From an uncultured Eubacterium sp. (GTDB lineage: Bacteria; Bacillota; Clostridia; Lachnospirales; Lachnospiraceae), in assembly GCA_900552795.1 (NCBI GenBank), contig USBB01000026.1:1-37560 (forward strand): a stretch of DNA of 37,560 bases. The letters run 5' to 3'. Every line of letters begins with the position of its first letter. The first letter of the stretch is position 1. Below, in pieces: positions 28,723-37,508 of the stretch. The translations under genes and the position numbers were made by a program. A model generated the notes under the pieces. The model saw only the letters and a program-made list of their open reading frames with translations, did no database searches and was not told the origin of the DNA.

Positions 28723-31290
28723 TTATGCCTGTCTTCCGCAGCAGTTCTTATACTTTTTGCCGCTTCCACATGGACATGGGTCATTAGGATATACCTTTTT
28801 CTCAGATCTTCTGACAGGCCCCTTAACAGAAGCTCCCTCATCCTTGTTTGTGCCTGTAACCTTTGCAACCTGTTCACGCTCAACCTTCTGCTCAACCTGA
28901 ATGTGCATAAGCAGCCTTACAGTGTCTTCTGTTATAGCGGTTGTCATGCTGTCAAACATATCGTAACCCATCATCTTATACTGCACAACAGGATCCTTTT
29001 GTCCGTAAGCCTGTAATCCTATACCCTGCTTTAACTGGTCCATATCATCAATATGATCCATCCACTTACGGTCAATAACCTTAAGAAGAACAACTCTTTC
29101 TATCTCTCTTATCTGTTCAGGCTCAACAAATTCTGCTTCCTTATCTTCATAGAATTTGACTGCTCTCTCCTTTAAGCTGTGCAGAAGTTCATTCTTTGTA
29201 TTGATATTCTCATCATAATGAACAGGCTCCACCGGTATTGTAGGCAGAAGCAATTCATTAATTTCATTGTAATCCCAGTCTTTACTCTTTGTATCTTCAC
29301 CAATACTGCGGTTCACAACTGACTCAACAAAGTCAACAATCATCTTAATTACAGACTTGCGCATACTTTCTCCGTTAAGCACACGATTTCTCTCTGCATA
29401 GATAATCTCCCTCTGTTCATTCATAACCTGATCATACTGAAGAAGATGACTTCTTATACCATAGTTATTTGTTTCTATCTTTTTCTGTGCCTTCTCTATC
29501 GCACTGCTTAACATCTTATGTTCTATCTGCTCATTTTCAGAAACCCCGAGCGTATTAAATACAGACATAAGCTTTTCTTGTCCAAACAGACGCATCAAAT
29601 CATCCTCAAGTGAAATATAAAATCTTGATTCACCAGGATCGCCCTGTCTTCCGGCTCTTCCTCGAAGCTGATTATCAATTCGTCTTGACTCATGTCTTTC
29701 CGTACCGATTATTTTAAGACCTCCCGCTGCTCTCGCCTCGTCATCAAGCTTAATATCAGTACCACGTCCGGCCATATTAGTAGCGATAGTAACTGCTCCA
29801 TGCTTACCTGCTTCTGCTACAATCTCAGCTTCCTGCTCATGGTACTTTGCATTCAACACATTATGCGCAATGCCTTTCTTTCTTAACATCTCACTCAAAA
29901 GCTCTGATGTCTCTATAGTGATTGTACCAACAAGCACAGGCTGGCCTTTTTCATGTGATTCTATAACAGATTGTACAACTGCCTCAAATTTACCTTTCTT
30001 AGTTTTATATACGGCATCTTCCATATCAACTCTGGCAACAGGTTTATTAGTAGGAATTTCGACAACATCCATATTGTAAATTTCTCTGAATTCCTTCTCC
30101 TCTGTAAGAGCTGTACCCGTCATACCGGCTTTCTTCTCGAATTTATTAAAGAAATTCTGGAATGTAACCGTAGCAAGAGTCTTACTCTCTCTTTTAACCT
30201 TAACATGCTCCTTAGCCTCAATAGCTTGATGAAGTCCGTCTGAATAACGTCTTCCCGGCATTATACGGCCGGTAAATTCATCAACGATAAGAACCTCGTC
30301 ATCCTTAACAACATAATCTTTATCTCTGAACATAAGATTATGTGCACGTAATGCCAATGTTACATTGTGCTGTATTTCAAGATTTTCAGGATCAGCATAG
30401 TTATCAATATGGAAAAACTGCTCTACTTTATGAATACCCTGCTCTGTAAGGTTAACGATTTTGTCCTTTTCATTTACTATAAAGTCACCGTCTTCCTCCA
30501 TATCTTCCTGCATAATAGCCTGCATTTTCGTCATCTCACCCTTATACTCACCCTTCTGGAGTTGACGTGCAAGGACATCACATAACTCATAAAGCTTTGT
30601 AGACTTTCCGCTCTGACCTGAAATAATAAGAGGTGTTCTCGCCTCATCTATAAGAACAGAGTCAACCTCATCTATAATACAATACTTAAGCTTTCTTAAA
30701 ACAAGCTGCTCTTTATATATTGCCATATTGTCACGGAGATAATCGAAACCGAGCTCATTATTTGTAACATAAGTAATATCGCTAGCGTATGCCGCCTTTC
30801 TTTCCTCATCAGACATATCATGAAGAACTATTCCGACAGTAAGTCCGAGAAACTGATGTATCTGTCCCATCCACTCAGCATCTCGCTTTGCAAGATAATC
30901 ATTAACTGTTACAACCAATACACCCTCTTGTGTAAGTGCATTAAGATAAGCCGGAAGTGTTGATACAAGAGTCTTACCTTCACCTGTTCTCATCTCCGCA
31001 ATACGTCCCTGATGAAGAATAATACCGCCGATAATCTGTACACGGTAATGTTCCATTCCAAGTACTCTCTTACCTGCTTCTCTTACTACAGCAAACGCTT
31101 CAGGTAAAATATCATCAAGCGTTTCACCTTTAGCAAGTCTATCCTTAAATTCCGCAGTTTTTGCTTTCAACTGCTCATCACTTAAGGCACCCATGGCCTC
31201 ACGATAGCTTTCAACTTTATCTACAATCGGCTTGATTCTTTTAAGTTCATGCTGGCTGTGTGTACCAAATAATTTCTGAGCTAATCCCAT
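28723..31290 (-). CDS. secA: Preprotein translocase ATPase SecA
   Basis: SecA is the motor that drives unfolded preproteins through SecYEG at the membrane. The 855-residue protein has Walker A MRTGEGKT (100-107), the nucleotide-binding VTVNDYLAKRDAEWM, the DEAD-type CIIDEVDSVLIDEARTPL, the second motor domain motif TNMAGRGTDIKL and the helical scaffold. The C-terminal tail has the zinc-binding CPCGSGKKYKNCCG, used to contact SecB or ribosomes. A promoter is visible upstream (31331-31359), and AAGGAG precedes the ATG. Confidence 0.98.
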   Translation of the reverse strand: MGLAQKLFGTHSQHELKRIKPIVDKVESYREAMGALSDEQLKAKTAEFKDRLAKGETLDDILPEAFAVVREAGKRVLGMEHYRVQIIGGIILHQGRIAEMRTGEGKTLVSTLPAYLNALTQEGVLVVTVNDYLAKRDAEWMGQIHQFLGLTVGIVLHDMSDEERKAAYASDITYVTNNELGFDYLRDNMAIYKEQLVLRKLKYCIIDEVDSVLIDEARTPLIISGQSGKSTKLYELCDVLARQLQKGEYKGEMTKMQAIMQEDMEEDGDFIVNEKDKIVNLTEQGIHKVEQFFHIDNYADPENLEIQHNVTLALRAHNLMFRDKDYVVKDDEVLIVDEFTGRIMPGRRYSDGLHQAIEAKEHVKVKRESKTLATVTFQNFFNKFEKKAGMTGTALTEEKEFREIYNMDVVEIPTNKPVARVDMEDAVYKTKKGKFEAVVQSVIESHEKGQPVLVGTITIETSELLSEMLRKKGIAHNVLNAKYHEQEAEIVAEAGKHGAVTIATNMAGRGTDIKLDDEARAAGGLKIIGTERHESRRIDNQLRGRAGRQGDPGESRFYISLEDDLMRLFGQEKLMSVFNTLGVSENEQIEHKMLSSAIEKAQKKIETNNYGIRSHLLQYDQVMNEQREIIYAERNRVLNGESMRKSVIKMIVDFVESVVNRSIGEDTKSKDWDYNEINELLLPTIPVEPVHYDENINTKNELLHSLKERAVKFYEDKEAEFVEPEQIREIERVVLLKVIDRKWMDHIDDMDQLKQGIGLQAYGQKDPVVQYKMMGYDMFDSMTTAITEDTVRLLMHIQVEQKVEREQVAKVTGTNKDEGASVKGPVRRSEKKVYPNDPCPCGSGKKYKNCCGRQA

Positions 31291-31330
31291 CTCACAATTC
31301 TCCTTAAATCAAATAGCTTAATTACTGATG

Positions 31331-31359
31331 ATTGTACCACTATTTAAATTTTTAATCAA
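31331..31359 (-). promoter_or_regulatory. Promoter of secA-prfB-cheW-malQ
   Basis: TTGATT (31359-31354) and TACAAT (31336-31331) are separated by 17 bases on the minus strand, downstream of the hpf terminator and 40 bases before the secA ATG. Confidence 0.7.
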
Positions 31360-31407
31360 CATAAAATGTGTCTGCAAAACCTTATTACATAGTATTCTAA
31401 TAAAATT

Positions 31408-31449
31408 AAAAAACTGCCGCTTAGCGAATCGTCATCCGCAAAGCAGCAG
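31408..31449 (-). terminator. Terminator of hpf
   Basis: A 13-bp stem with one mismatch (31449-31437 with 31426-31414), an 10-base loop and a T6 run follow hpf on the minus strand. The stem flanks are almost the same as those of the lysC terminator at 15438-15473. Confidence 0.8.
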
Positions 31450-31506
31450 CTTCTCTGATTTAATTTAAATATTCACAACGAGTGTCCGTATCACTCAAAT
31501 TAAAAA

Positions 31507-32037
31507 TCAGTCTAATTCAGGTTCAATAAGACCATATGTGTTTCCTTTTCTCTTATACACAACATTTACTTCCTCTGTATGTGCGTTGAAAAATACATAA
31601 AAATCATGTCCAAGCAATTCCATTTGTATGCACGCTTCCTCAGGATCCATCGGCTTGATTCCGAATCTCTTTGTCCTGATGATTCTTATTTCATCCTCAT
31701 CTTCATAATCCTTTTCAACAAACTCTTTTGCAAAATTAGCTACATTCTGCTGCTTGTCCACTATCTTGTTCTTATATTTTTTCAACTGACGTTCAATAAT
31801 CTCCTCAACAAGATCTATTGAAACATACATATCACTGCTTACCTGTTCACTTCTTATAATATTACCCTTAACAGGTATAGTTACTTCTATTTTCTGTCTC
31901 TCTTTTTCTACACTCAAAGTCACATGAATCTCTGTCTCTGATGCAAAAAATCTGTCAAGTTTTCCAAGTTTTTCTTCTACTGCTGACTTTAAACCCTCTG
32001 TAACATCGATATTTCTTCCTGTAATAATAAAACGCAT
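31507..32037 (-). CDS. hpf: Long-form ribosome hibernation promoting factor
   Basis: HPF joins 70S ribosomes into inactive 100S dimers in stationary phase or stress. The long form expected in Firmicutes is present. The N-terminal domain (1-100) has MRFIITGRNIDVTEGLKSAV, and a linker leads to the C-terminal dimerisation domain (about 120-176) with RTKRFGIKPMDPEEACIQME and YVFFNAHTEEVNVVYKRKG. I chose the ATG at 32037 after AAAGGAG, giving 176 residues; a frame 19 residues longer lies in the leader. It has its own promoter and terminator and a leader of about 210 bases. It precedes secA, as in Bacillus. Confidence 0.95.
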   Translation of the reverse strand: MRFIITGRNIDVTEGLKSAVEEKLGKLDRFFASETEIHVTLSVEKERQKIEVTIPVKGNIIRSEQVSSDMYVSIDLVEEIIERQLKKYKNKIVDKQQNVANFAKEFVEKDYEDEDEIRIIRTKRFGIKPMDPEEACIQMELLGHDFYVFFNAHTEEVNVVYKRKGNTYGLIEPELD

Positions 32038-32255
32038 GATGTCCAACTCCTTTATTATATATTTGCCGCCACTTAACCCCGGCCGATAATACATTTTTAC
32101 CTAAAGGTTATGTAGAAATTCATTCACATATGCAAATATACGAATAAATCCTCCTTAATACAATTTACAATTTTTCAAATAAAAATCACATATGCAAATA
32201 ATCACGACATACAGATAACTATCTGACTTAAGATACTTCTATCTGTGTTGTGTAT

Positions 32256-32283
32256 ATTATATCACAATTTGAAATTTTAACAA
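32256..32283 (-). promoter_or_regulatory. Promoter of hpf
   Basis: TTGTTA (32283-32278) and TATAAT (32261-32256) have a 16-base spacer on the minus strand. The -10 is perfect. No clear sigma-B-type element was found. Confidence 0.65.
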
Positions 32284-32707
32284 GTAAATTCATACAATTT
32301 TAATTATTTTATTTCAATGTTTATGCAACTGCACTGTACGCCTCATTACTTATTATTCAACAAATTTGTCAATACTTTCTGATGTTTTTTCGTGCTTTTT
32401 TTGAAGTTTATGATTTATGTACAAAACATTTATTCTATTATTTTGATGGCAAATTGTTGTTAATTATGTGAACATTTTTTGTGGATAATGTGGATAACTT
32501 AGTGCATAACTATTTTTTCACATAAAAACATGTTTATTTCTTGTGGATATCTCAAATAAACTTTGTCGATTTTTGTCAAGTGTTTTTATCACATTTTTTA
32601 CGTTTTTTAAATTTTTGTTTAGAATGTACAATCAATATTTTGTCAATATGTTTTTATGAAAATATTAATAGAATTGTTACTAAATATCCGGTAGTTTTTC
32701 TAAAAAC
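32284..32707. other. Intergenic region with DnaA boxes
   Basis: There is no gene in this AT-rich stretch between divergent hpf and fabG. It contains two directly abutting copies of TGTGGATAA (32480-32488 and 32489-32497), the consensus DnaA box read on the other strand as TTATCCACA. A third site with one mismatch is TGTGGATAT (32542-32550). Nothing else is recognised. Confidence 0.6.
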
Positions 32708-32736
32708 TTGTACTAATCACACTTTAAGTGTATTAT
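32708..32736 (+). promoter_or_regulatory. Promoter of the FabG-like gene with palindrome
   Basis: TTGTAC (32708-32713) and TATTAT (32731-32736) are 17 bases apart. The spacer holds the palindrome ACACTTTAAGTGT (32719-32731), which could be an operator for a repressor. Confidence 0.6.
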
Positions 32737-32791
32737 ATATCTGCACAGAATAAATAAAGAATTTATCAAAATAATGTTGAGGTAAAAATAT

Positions 32792-33520
32792 ATGTCTAAA
32801 ACAGTTCTTATTACAGGAAGCTCAAGAGGCATCGGAAGAAGCATTGCCTTAAGATTTGCAAAGGAAAAATACAATATTGTTATAAATTGTGTAAATAACC
32901 ATGATTTACTTGAACAGTTAAAAGATGAAATAACAGCAATGGGCGCAGACTGCATTGCTTTTACAGGTGACGTAAGTGATTATGATACGGTCAGCAGGAT
33001 GTTTGACACTATTAAATACAAATTCGGCAGTGTTGATGTTCTTATAAATAATGCCGGAATTTCACAGATAGGACTTTTTCAGGATTTAGAACGCAAAGAC
33101 TGGAACAGAATCATTGATACCAATATCGGAAGCATCTATAACTGCTGCCATTTTGCCATTCCTGATATGATCAAAAATAAACAGGGCAAAATAATAAATA
33201 TTTCGTCTGTGTGGGGTATTTGCGGCGCAAGCTGCGAGGTTGCCTATTCAGCCTCTAAAGGTGCTGTAAATGCTCTTACGCAGGCTCTTGCAAAGGAACT
33301 CGCTCCAAGCAGCATTCAGGTAAATGCAGTTGCCTGCGGTGCTATAGACACACAAATGAACTCATTTTTATCTAAAGATGAGGCTGATGCCCTAAATGAA
33401 GAAATCCCCGCCGGACGCATGGGGAGCGCCGACGAGGTTGCATCACTTGTATTCCAGATTTATAAATCGCCTGATTACCTTACAGGACAGATAATAAGAT
33501 TTGACGGCGGTTGGATATAG
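32792..33520 (+). CDS. Short-chain dehydrogenase, FabG-like
   Basis: This 242-residue SDR family oxidoreductase has the cofactor-binding TGSSRGIG (8-15), NNAG (86-89), catalytic asparagine near 111, serine 138/139 in INISSVWG and the Y152-x3-K156 pair in YSASKG. All elements of a working classical SDR are present. The arginine-rich start TGSSRGIGRS suggests NADPH use. It resembles 3-oxoacyl-ACP reductases (YmfI/FabG), but it stands alone and not with fatty-acid genes, so the substrate is uncertain. GAGG precedes the ATG, and a strong terminator follows. Confidence 0.88.
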   Translation: MSKTVLITGSSRGIGRSIALRFAKEKYNIVINCVNNHDLLEQLKDEITAMGADCIAFTGDVSDYDTVSRMFDTIKYKFGSVDVLINNAGISQIGLFQDLERKDWNRIIDTNIGSIYNCCHFAIPDMIKNKQGKIINISSVWGICGASCEVAYSASKGAVNALTQALAKELAPSSIQVNAVACGAIDTQMNSFLSKDEADALNEEIPAGRMGSADEVASLVFQIYKSPDYLTGQIIRFDGGWI

Positions 33521-33590
33521 AGTGCATCAGGATGTTTTACCTCATGCTGCATTTTGCAGTCAAAGTGCTCCTGATGCACTTTATTTTTCT
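33521..33590 (+). terminator. Terminator of the FabG-like gene
   Basis: AGTGCATCAGGA (33521-33532) and TCCTGATGCACT (33569-33580) form a 12-bp stem. An inner hairpin (CTGCA-TTT-TGCAG) sits in the loop and TTATTTTT follows on the plus strand. It may also slow transcription from the converging transporter gene. Confidence 0.8.
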
Positions 33591-33600
33591 GAAATCACTA

Positions 33601-34767
33601 TTACGAGTAAGCTTTATCTATATTAATCACACATCTGCATTTATTGTCTTTTTCTGAGATTTTTTCTGAAATCAGATTCTTAAGCTCTTCATCTGACAGC
33701 TTATATCCAAACGGAGCCACTACGTCAAATATAAGATTTGTAATATAAGGACCTTTTGTAACTCTGAAATCGTGCATCTTAAGCTCGCTGCTTATATCAT
33801 TTATTACAGTTTTAACCAGCGTTCTTAATTCATTTATCTCATCATCGTCAGTTACTACCGGATCCATATGTATTGACAGTTCACAGCCTAACTTTTCCTT
33901 AACCTTCTGTTCTGCAAGGTCTATTATGTCGTGTGCCTCAAGCATATTCATTTTATAAGGTACTTCCGCATGCACTGACGCAAATACTCTTCCCGGACCG
34001 TAATTATGAACTATAAGATCATGAACACCGATAATGCACTCATTTTCAGTAATAAGAGATTCTAAAGCATCAACAAATTCTTTTTCAGGAGGCTGTCCAA
34101 GAAGTGGCTGCAGTGTATCCTTTGCCGCTTCAAATCCTGCCATAAATACAAATACTGCTACTATTATTCCCGCAATCCCATCGACGTTAACTCCTGTAAA
34201 TGTAGATATAAAAAGAGAAATCAAAACCACAGCCGTAGATATACAGTCAGACAGGCTGTCTGCCGATGTAGCAAGCATTGCCGCGGAATCAAGCTTTTTC
34301 CCCATATAGCGGTTAAAAAGTGCCATCCACATTTTAATAAGAATTGAACCGATGAGAATAGCTACCGACAGTACACTGAATACTGTATTCTGCGGATTTA
34401 CTATTCTGTCTATTGACTGAGTAAAAAGCTCATATCCCATAACAACTATTGCCATAGAAACTATAAGGCCTGCAATATATTCTATTCTTCCATGCCCATA
34501 AGGGTGATCTATATCTGCCGGTTTTCCGGCCATTTTAAATCCTATGAAAGTTATTATTGAAGATCCTGCATCTGACAAGTTATTAAATGCATCCGCCGAT
34601 ACCGAAACAGCTCCGGTGACAATTCCGGCAAAAAATTTAAATGCAAATAATATAACATTACATATAATACCTACAACACCTGAAAGCATTCCATATGAAG
34701 CTCTGACTTCAGGCTCTTTAATATTATCGCAGTCCCTTATAAACAGCTTTATTAATAATTTTGTCAT
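33601..34767 (-). CDS. Cation diffusion facilitator transporter
   Basis: This 388-residue CDF protein should export divalent metal ions such as zinc, manganese or iron by exchange with protons. Six transmembrane helices span about 25-210. The metal-site residues are in ADAFNNLSDAGS (helix 2, DxxxD-like) and SADSLSDCIS (helix 5), and the CDF phrase ADIDHPYGHGRIEYIAG joins them. The C-terminal cytoplasmic domain (about 210-388) has the ferredoxin-like fold typical of the family and a longer tail. AGGAG lies before the ATG. It converges on the FabG-like gene and diverges from the hydrolase gene. The metal is not predictable. Confidence 0.92.
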   Translation of the reverse strand: MTKLLIKLFIRDCDNIKEPEVRASYGMLSGVVGIICNVILFAFKFFAGIVTGAVSVSADAFNNLSDAGSSIITFIGFKMAGKPADIDHPYGHGRIEYIAGLIVSMAIVVMGYELFTQSIDRIVNPQNTVFSVLSVAILIGSILIKMWMALFNRYMGKKLDSAAMLATSADSLSDCISTAVVLISLFISTFTGVNVDGIAGIIVAVFVFMAGFEAAKDTLQPLLGQPPEKEFVDALESLITENECIIGVHDLIVHNYGPGRVFASVHAEVPYKMNMLEAHDIIDLAEQKVKEKLGCELSIHMDPVVTDDDEINELRTLVKTVINDISSELKMHDFRVTKGPYITNLIFDVVAPFGYKLSDEELKNLISEKISEKDNKCRCVINIDKAYS

Positions 34768-34806
34768 ATCTTTATTTCTCCTGATTTTAATATCTTACAT
34801 AAGATT

Positions 34807-34824
34807 GTGTCAAAACACTATAAT
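34807..34824 (+). repeat. Partial copy of the palindromic repeat
   Basis: GTGTCAAAACACT at 34807-34819, followed by ATAAT, matches 25458-25475 with one mismatch in 18 bases. GATTGTG/CACAATC arms flank a larger region (about 34803-34866). It lies in the divergent promoter region of the CDF transporter and the hydrolase. Confidence 0.6.
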
Positions 34825-34909
34825 TATGATTACACGGATTGTTTCATGCTTTGCACTCCCACAATCATACATAGTTATATAATATTTTAACAAAATTTTA
34901 AAGTAGTTT

Positions 34910-34938
34910 TTGACCTTCTCAATAATTAATAGTATAAT
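34910..34938 (+). promoter_or_regulatory. Promoter of the hydrolase-dus pair
   Basis: TTGACC (34910-34915) and TATAAT (34933-34938) are separated by exactly 17 bases, about 33 bases before the hydrolase ATG. Confidence 0.8.
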
Positions 34939-34971
34939 TGTAATGATTATTTTTTAGGAGTGTAATTTATC

Positions 34972-36420
34972 ATGAACAATATTTTTTCATATTCAACACC
35001 TGAAACCATCGGTATAAGCTCTGCATGGCTCATAAATTTTTTAGAGCGTCTTGAAAAACTTGAGCTTCCTATTCACAGTGCAATAATCATGCGCCATGAC
35101 AAGATTTGCATGGAAACGTATTACACACCATACACGGCAGATACTCTTCACAGAATGTTTTCCATAACTAAATCTTTTGTATCAATAGCTATAGGGCTTT
35201 TGTGCGAAGAAGGCAAAATTTCATTAGACGACCATATAGTTGACTATTTCCCTGAAAAACAGCCTGAAGCCGGCCCCTTTGAATACACTTCAATGCTGAC
35301 AATAAAAGACATGCTTCAGATGAAAACCTGTCACGATAAAACAACCTACAAGGCAGCAGGCGTTACTGACTGGGTAGGTTCATTTTTCACAACTAAACCA
35401 ACACACATTCCAGGAACAAACTTTTCTTATGATACATCATCTACACATGTGCTTGGGGCACTTGTCGAAAAGCTTTCAGGAATGTCATTGCTTGATTATT
35501 TAAGAGTAAAATGTCTTGACGAAATGGATTTTTCAAAAGATTCATATGTCTTAAAGGATCCCAACGGAATAAGTATGGGCGGTTCAGGTCTTTGCGCTAC
35601 ACCTATGGACATATTTAAAGTCATATATCTTATTGCACATAACGGAAACTGGTTTGGCAAACAGCTTTTACCTGAGAATTATATAAAAGAAGCCGTAAAA
35701 CGTCTGGCAGACTCAAGCGTAAAGCAAGGAACAATCGAAGAAATGCAGGGTTACGGATATCAGATTTGGAGAACCCGAAACGATGGAGTTGCATTATTTG
35801 GAATGGGAGGACAGCTTGCGTTGTATGTTCCTTCTAAGGATATATTTATGGTTGTTACAGCCGATGCACAGGGCAGACAGGGCGGCGTTCAGCTTATATA
35901 TGATTCGTTTTGGGAGGAAGTTTATAATAAAATCAATTCTGACTCTCTTCCTGAAGACAAAAATATGCAGGATACTTTTACATCATTTGTAAACAGCAGA
36001 AAGTTAGTTTCAATAAGCGGCGAGAACAGCTCTCCATTATTTAACTTTATCAATAACGCAGTTTACACATGTGATGACAATCCTTGCAAAATAAGCAGAT
36101 TCTCTCTTCATTTTGACAATGATAAGACAGACGGAACATTTAACTACACTAACGCTACAGGAGACCACAGCATCAGCTTTAAGATTGGTGATAACTCTGT
36201 CGGTATTTTTCCTGATTACAATTTAAAATATGCCGCAAGCGGTGCATTTAAACTTGATTCTACATTTGTTATACGTATTAATATAATTGATTATGCTATC
36301 GGCAATATTACTATTTCCTTAAATTATAAGGATAATTATGCAACTGCTTTCTTTAAGAAGGTAGAAGAAACTATGCTTTCAGAGTACAACGGCGTTTTCA
36401 GCGCAAAAAGACAGGCATAA
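34972..36420 (+). CDS. Serine hydrolase of the class C beta-lactamase-like family
   Basis: This 482-residue protein has the penicillin-binding/esterase fold. The nucleophile motif SxxK is S64-ITK67 in HRMFSITKSF, and the second catalytic tyrosine is probably Y153 in FSYDTSSTHVLG. GMGGQLALYVP looks like the third (HxG/KTG-like) motif. Residues 340-482 are an extra beta-rich C-terminal domain, as in many esterases and peptidases of this group. No signal peptide or membrane helix is seen, so it is probably cytoplasmic and not a true beta-lactamase. The substrate is unknown. AGGAG precedes the ATG. The dus gene begins two bases after its stop. Confidence 0.87.
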   Translation: MNNIFSYSTPETIGISSAWLINFLERLEKLELPIHSAIIMRHDKICMETYYTPYTADTLHRMFSITKSFVSIAIGLLCEEGKISLDDHIVDYFPEKQPEAGPFEYTSMLTIKDMLQMKTCHDKTTYKAAGVTDWVGSFFTTKPTHIPGTNFSYDTSSTHVLGALVEKLSGMSLLDYLRVKCLDEMDFSKDSYVLKDPNGISMGGSGLCATPMDIFKVIYLIAHNGNWFGKQLLPENYIKEAVKRLADSSVKQGTIEEMQGYGYQIWRTRNDGVALFGMGGQLALYVPSKDIFMVVTADAQGRQGGVQLIYDSFWEEVYNKINSDSLPEDKNMQDTFTSFVNSRKLVSISGENSSPLFNFINNAVYTCDDNPCKISRFSLHFDNDKTDGTFNYTNATGDHSISFKIGDNSVGIFPDYNLKYAASGAFKLDSTFVIRINIIDYAIGNITISLNYKDNYATAFFKKVEETMLSEYNGVFSAKRQA

Positions 36421-36422
36421 AA

Positions 36423-37508
36423 ATGAGTACAAAAAACACAGACTTAAACTCAAAAAGCAGTGCTTTATCAAATTCAAACATAAAAATTTACATGGCTCCA
36501 TTGGAAGGAATTACGGGATATATTTTCCGCAATGAATATGAAAAACACTTTGGAAAAGGAAAAATAAATAAATATTTTATCCCGTTTATTTCACCTAATA
36601 AAAGCAACGGATATACAACAAGGGAACAAAATGATATAATGCCGGTTCACAATAAGCTTGTAAACACTGTTCCCCAAATTATGGCAAATGACAGCAATTT
36701 ATTTATAAAATGTGCCGATATGCTTATGGATATAGGCTATCGTGAGATTAATCTGAATTTAGGATGTCCGTCCGGAACTGTGGTAAGCAAATTCCGCGGT
36801 TCCGGTTTTCTTGCAAAACCTGATGAACTCGATAAATTTCTGAATGAAATATTTGATTTTGCAGGAAAAAACAATCTTAAAATATCTTTAAAAACAAGAA
36901 CCGGCCTAAAAAGCCATGACGAATTTGATTATCTTCTCACTGTTTTTAACCAGTATCCGTACCATGAGCTTATTGTACATCCGCGCGTAAGAGAAGATTA
37001 TTATAATAACTGCCCAGATATGACTTCATTCAGAAAAGCTCTTGAAAGAAGCGTCGGTCACATCGGATATAACGGTGATATTTTTACTAAGGCTGATTTT
37101 GATAAACTGCTCTCACATTTTTGCTGTTACACAAATTTTGACAGTATTATGCTTGGCAGAGGCCTTATTGGAAATCCGGGACTAATTGATGAATTGGTGC
37201 CGGACACTTATGACTCTGAGTCCGCCTATTATCAAACTGCCGATGACAACAATATCTGCGGTACCAATATTCAAAAGCATACTACTGCTGATTTTAAAAA
37301 ATTAAAAACATTTCTTGATGATGTTTTTGCCGCTTATCTTGAAATAATACCCGACAAGCGAAACGCAATACATAAAATGAAGGAAATCTGGATTTATATA
37401 AACAAATCATTTCCCGGCACAGACAAAGCATGCAAGGCTATCAAAAAAGCCCAGAACATAAATGACTACATGGCGGCGTGCGATACATTTTTTGCAACCA
37501 TTCGTTAA
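36423..37508 (+). CDS. tRNA-dihydrouridine synthase
   Basis: This FMN-dependent enzyme reduces uridines in tRNA to dihydrouridine. The 361-residue protein has the TIM-barrel start YMAPLEGITGYIFRNEY, which includes the flavin-binding turn, and the catalytic cysteine C115 in NLNLGCPSGTVVSKFRGSGF. The flavin-site phrases KISLKTRTG and HPRVREDYYN follow, and then LGRGLIGNPGL. The last 80 residues are a helical tRNA-binding domain. The N-terminus has about 20 extra residues, so an internal start is possible. It is coupled to the hydrolase gene. A repeat begins at its stop codon. Confidence 0.92.
   Translation: MSTKNTDLNSKSSALSNSNIKIYMAPLEGITGYIFRNEYEKHFGKGKINKYFIPFISPNKSNGYTTREQNDIMPVHNKLVNTVPQIMANDSNLFIKCADMLMDIGYREINLNLGCPSGTVVSKFRGSGFLAKPDELDKFLNEIFDFAGKNNLKISLKTRTGLKSHDEFDYLLTVFNQYPYHELIVHPRVREDYYNNCPDMTSFRKALERSVGHIGYNGDIFTKADFDKLLSHFCCYTNFDSIMLGRGLIGNPGLIDELVPDTYDSESAYYQTADDNNICGTNIQKHTTADFKKLKTFLDDVFAAYLEIIPDKRNAIHKMKEIWIYINKSFPGTDKACKAIKKAQNINDYMAACDTFFATIR

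Noticed and set aside
32038..32094. 19-residue extension of HPF
   Set aside because: The standard HPF start MRFIITGRN has AAAGGAG directly before it; the extension covers that site.
32480..32550. DnaA boxes as the chromosomal origin
   Set aside because: No dnaA, dnaN, recF, rpmH or gyr genes are in the window and only two to three boxes are present, so an origin claim is not supported.
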